Shown: piece after piece, positions 63,255-64,000 of the stretch
Position numbering within the stretch: position 1 is the stretch's first letter
Layout of the letters: each line of letters starts with the position of its first letter
Source: Paenibacillus silvestris
Lineage (GTDB): Bacteria; Bacillota; Bacilli; Paenibacillales; NBRC-103111
Direction: 5' to 3'
Assembly: GCF_009882985.1 (NCBI RefSeq)
Contig: NZ_WTUZ01000021.1
Span: 1-64,000 of the forward strand
Length of the DNA stretch: 64,000 nt
Notes under the pieces: generated by a model
Databases searched by the model: none
Seen by the model: the letters and a program-made list of their open reading frames with translations, nothing else
Told to the model about the DNA's origin: nothing
Made by a program: the position numbers and the translations under genes

Positions 63255-64000
63255 ATGAAATTAGGCGTCAGTACGTATAGTTTATTTCAAGCGCTGAAGT
63301 CCGGCGAAATGGATATTATGGCGGTCATTGACTGGATTGCAGATCAAGGTGGTGAGCATGTTGAAATCGTGCCGCTTGGTTATGATTTGCCCGGTAACTT
63401 CGAGCTAGCGGATCGCATTCGTGAGAAAGCGGAATCACGCGGCATCGAAATCTCCAATTACGCGATTGGCGCTAATTTTCTAACGGATTCCGAAGAAGCT
63501 TACCAGAAGGAAATTGAGCGGGTAAAAGGTGAAGTTGATCTTGCGGCAAGACTCGGCGTCAAAAAGATGCGGCACGACGTCGCGCAAAGCACGGACCGTT
63601 CCATTGCAAATTTCAATAAACAGTTGGAACGAATGGCGGAAGCCTGCCGTCAAATTGCTGACTATGCCTTGACTTATGGCATTACGACAAGCGTTGAAAA
63701 CCATGGTTATTTTGTTCAGCACAGTGACCGGGTTCAAGCTTTAATTCAAGCTGTAGACCGTCCGAATTTCCGGACGACACTGGATGTAGGTAATTTCATG
63801 TGCGCTGACGAGAACTCCGTAGCTGCTGTGAAAAACAACATTTCATATGCTTCAATGGTCCATATCAAGGATTTTTATCTGCGTCCGTCTCACCAAAATC
63901 CAGGTCAAGGCTGGTTCCAAACCTTGCAAGGTAATTACTTGCGCGGCGCTATTGTGGGACACGGTGATATTGACATGAGAGAAGTGCTCCGCGTTATCAA
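63255..64000 (+). CDS. Sugar phosphate isomerase/epimerase (IolE/IolI-like TIM barrel), cut by window end
   Basis: The reading frame from ATG 63255 (GGAGG nine bases ahead) is open to the end of the window, about 248 residues. MKLGVSTYSLFQAL at the start, VENHGYF, TTLDVGNFMCAD and VHIKDFYLRP follow the xylose-isomerase-like barrel with its Glu/Asp/His metal site. Family members include inosose dehydratase and sugar epimerases. Thirty bases after the oxidoreductase gene; probably the same operon, continuing beyond the window. Confidence 0.85.
   Translation, partial: MKLGVSTYSLFQALKSGEMDIMAVIDWIADQGGEHVEIVPLGYDLPGNFELADRIREKAESRGIEISNYAIGANFLTDSEEAYQKEIERVKGEVDLAARLGVKKMRHDVAQSTDRSIANFNKQLERMAEACRQIADYALTYGITTSVENHGYFVQHSDRVQALIQAVDRPNFRTTLDVGNFMCADENSVAAVKNNISYASMVHIKDFYLRPSHQNPGQGWFQTLQGNYLRGAIVGHGDIDMREVLRVI

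Overview
The window looks like chromosome of an endospore-forming, S-layer-bearing Bacillota, most like Paenibacillus or a close relative. Pointers are a three-gene ger germinant-receptor operon, two SLH-domain proteins, an SR1P peptide gene, YesM/YesN-type two-component and AraC regulation of sugar uptake, a MocR regulator, an InhA (M6) protease and strong AGGAGG-type ribosome sites. There are no rRNA or tRNA genes, CRISPR arrays or intact insertion sequences that I can see. All calls rest on reading the sequence; no database search was run.

Region 1 (1-18.6 kb) is a carbohydrate-capture locus. It holds the tail of a CBM6/ricin-lectin protein, a secreted single-cohesin protein with three SLH repeats, a YesM/YesN-like two-component system, a CUT1 sugar ABC importer without its ATPase, and two very large secreted enzymes. 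The enzymes are a GH95 (alpha-L-fucosidase family) and a GH101 (endo-alpha-N-acetylgalactosaminidase family), and each ends in its own cohesin followed by a dockerin. This suggests a cell-surface complex without a classical multi-cohesin scaffoldin, aimed at fucosylated, O-glycan-like substrates. Three promoters (cohesin-SLH, binding protein, GH101) share two 12-bp direct repeats exactly 21 bp apart with a -10 box at a fixed distance, as expected for one AraC-type activator. A 19-bp palindrome is identical upstream of both enzyme genes.

Region 2 (18.6-24.2 kb) begins with about 1.1 kb of non-coding repeats, then a tightly packed gapB-like / SR1P / ppdK operon that looks gluconeogenic, then an unknown helical protein. 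Region 3 (24.4-30.9 kb) makes a CDP-linked deoxyamino sugar and transfers it: rfbG, a 3,5-epimerase-like protein, GT2, GNAT, a DegT aminotransferase, and on the other strand a paralogous GT2 and rfbF.

Region 4 (31-50.8 kb) is mixed metabolism and regulation: a MocR regulator, an FCD regulator with uxuA-uxuB for hexuronates, an SLH-PrcB protein, AraC/PhyH pairs, GH51 arabinofuranosidase, HxlR/MFS, truncated haemoglobin, InhA, LtrA, a nucleoside hydrolase and an FGGY kinase. Several genes of 23-52 codons lie between them. Region 5 (50.8-64 kb) holds the gerA-type operon (order A-C-B, with a ten-base G tract at the gerAB ribosome site), an SGNH hydrolase, another AraC/PhyH pair, a PAS-GGDEF-EAL protein, VOC and quinone-reductase genes, and a DeoR / Gfo-Idh-MocA / sugar-isomerase catabolic locus cut by the window end. 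At least four families of short intergenic repeats are scattered through the window.
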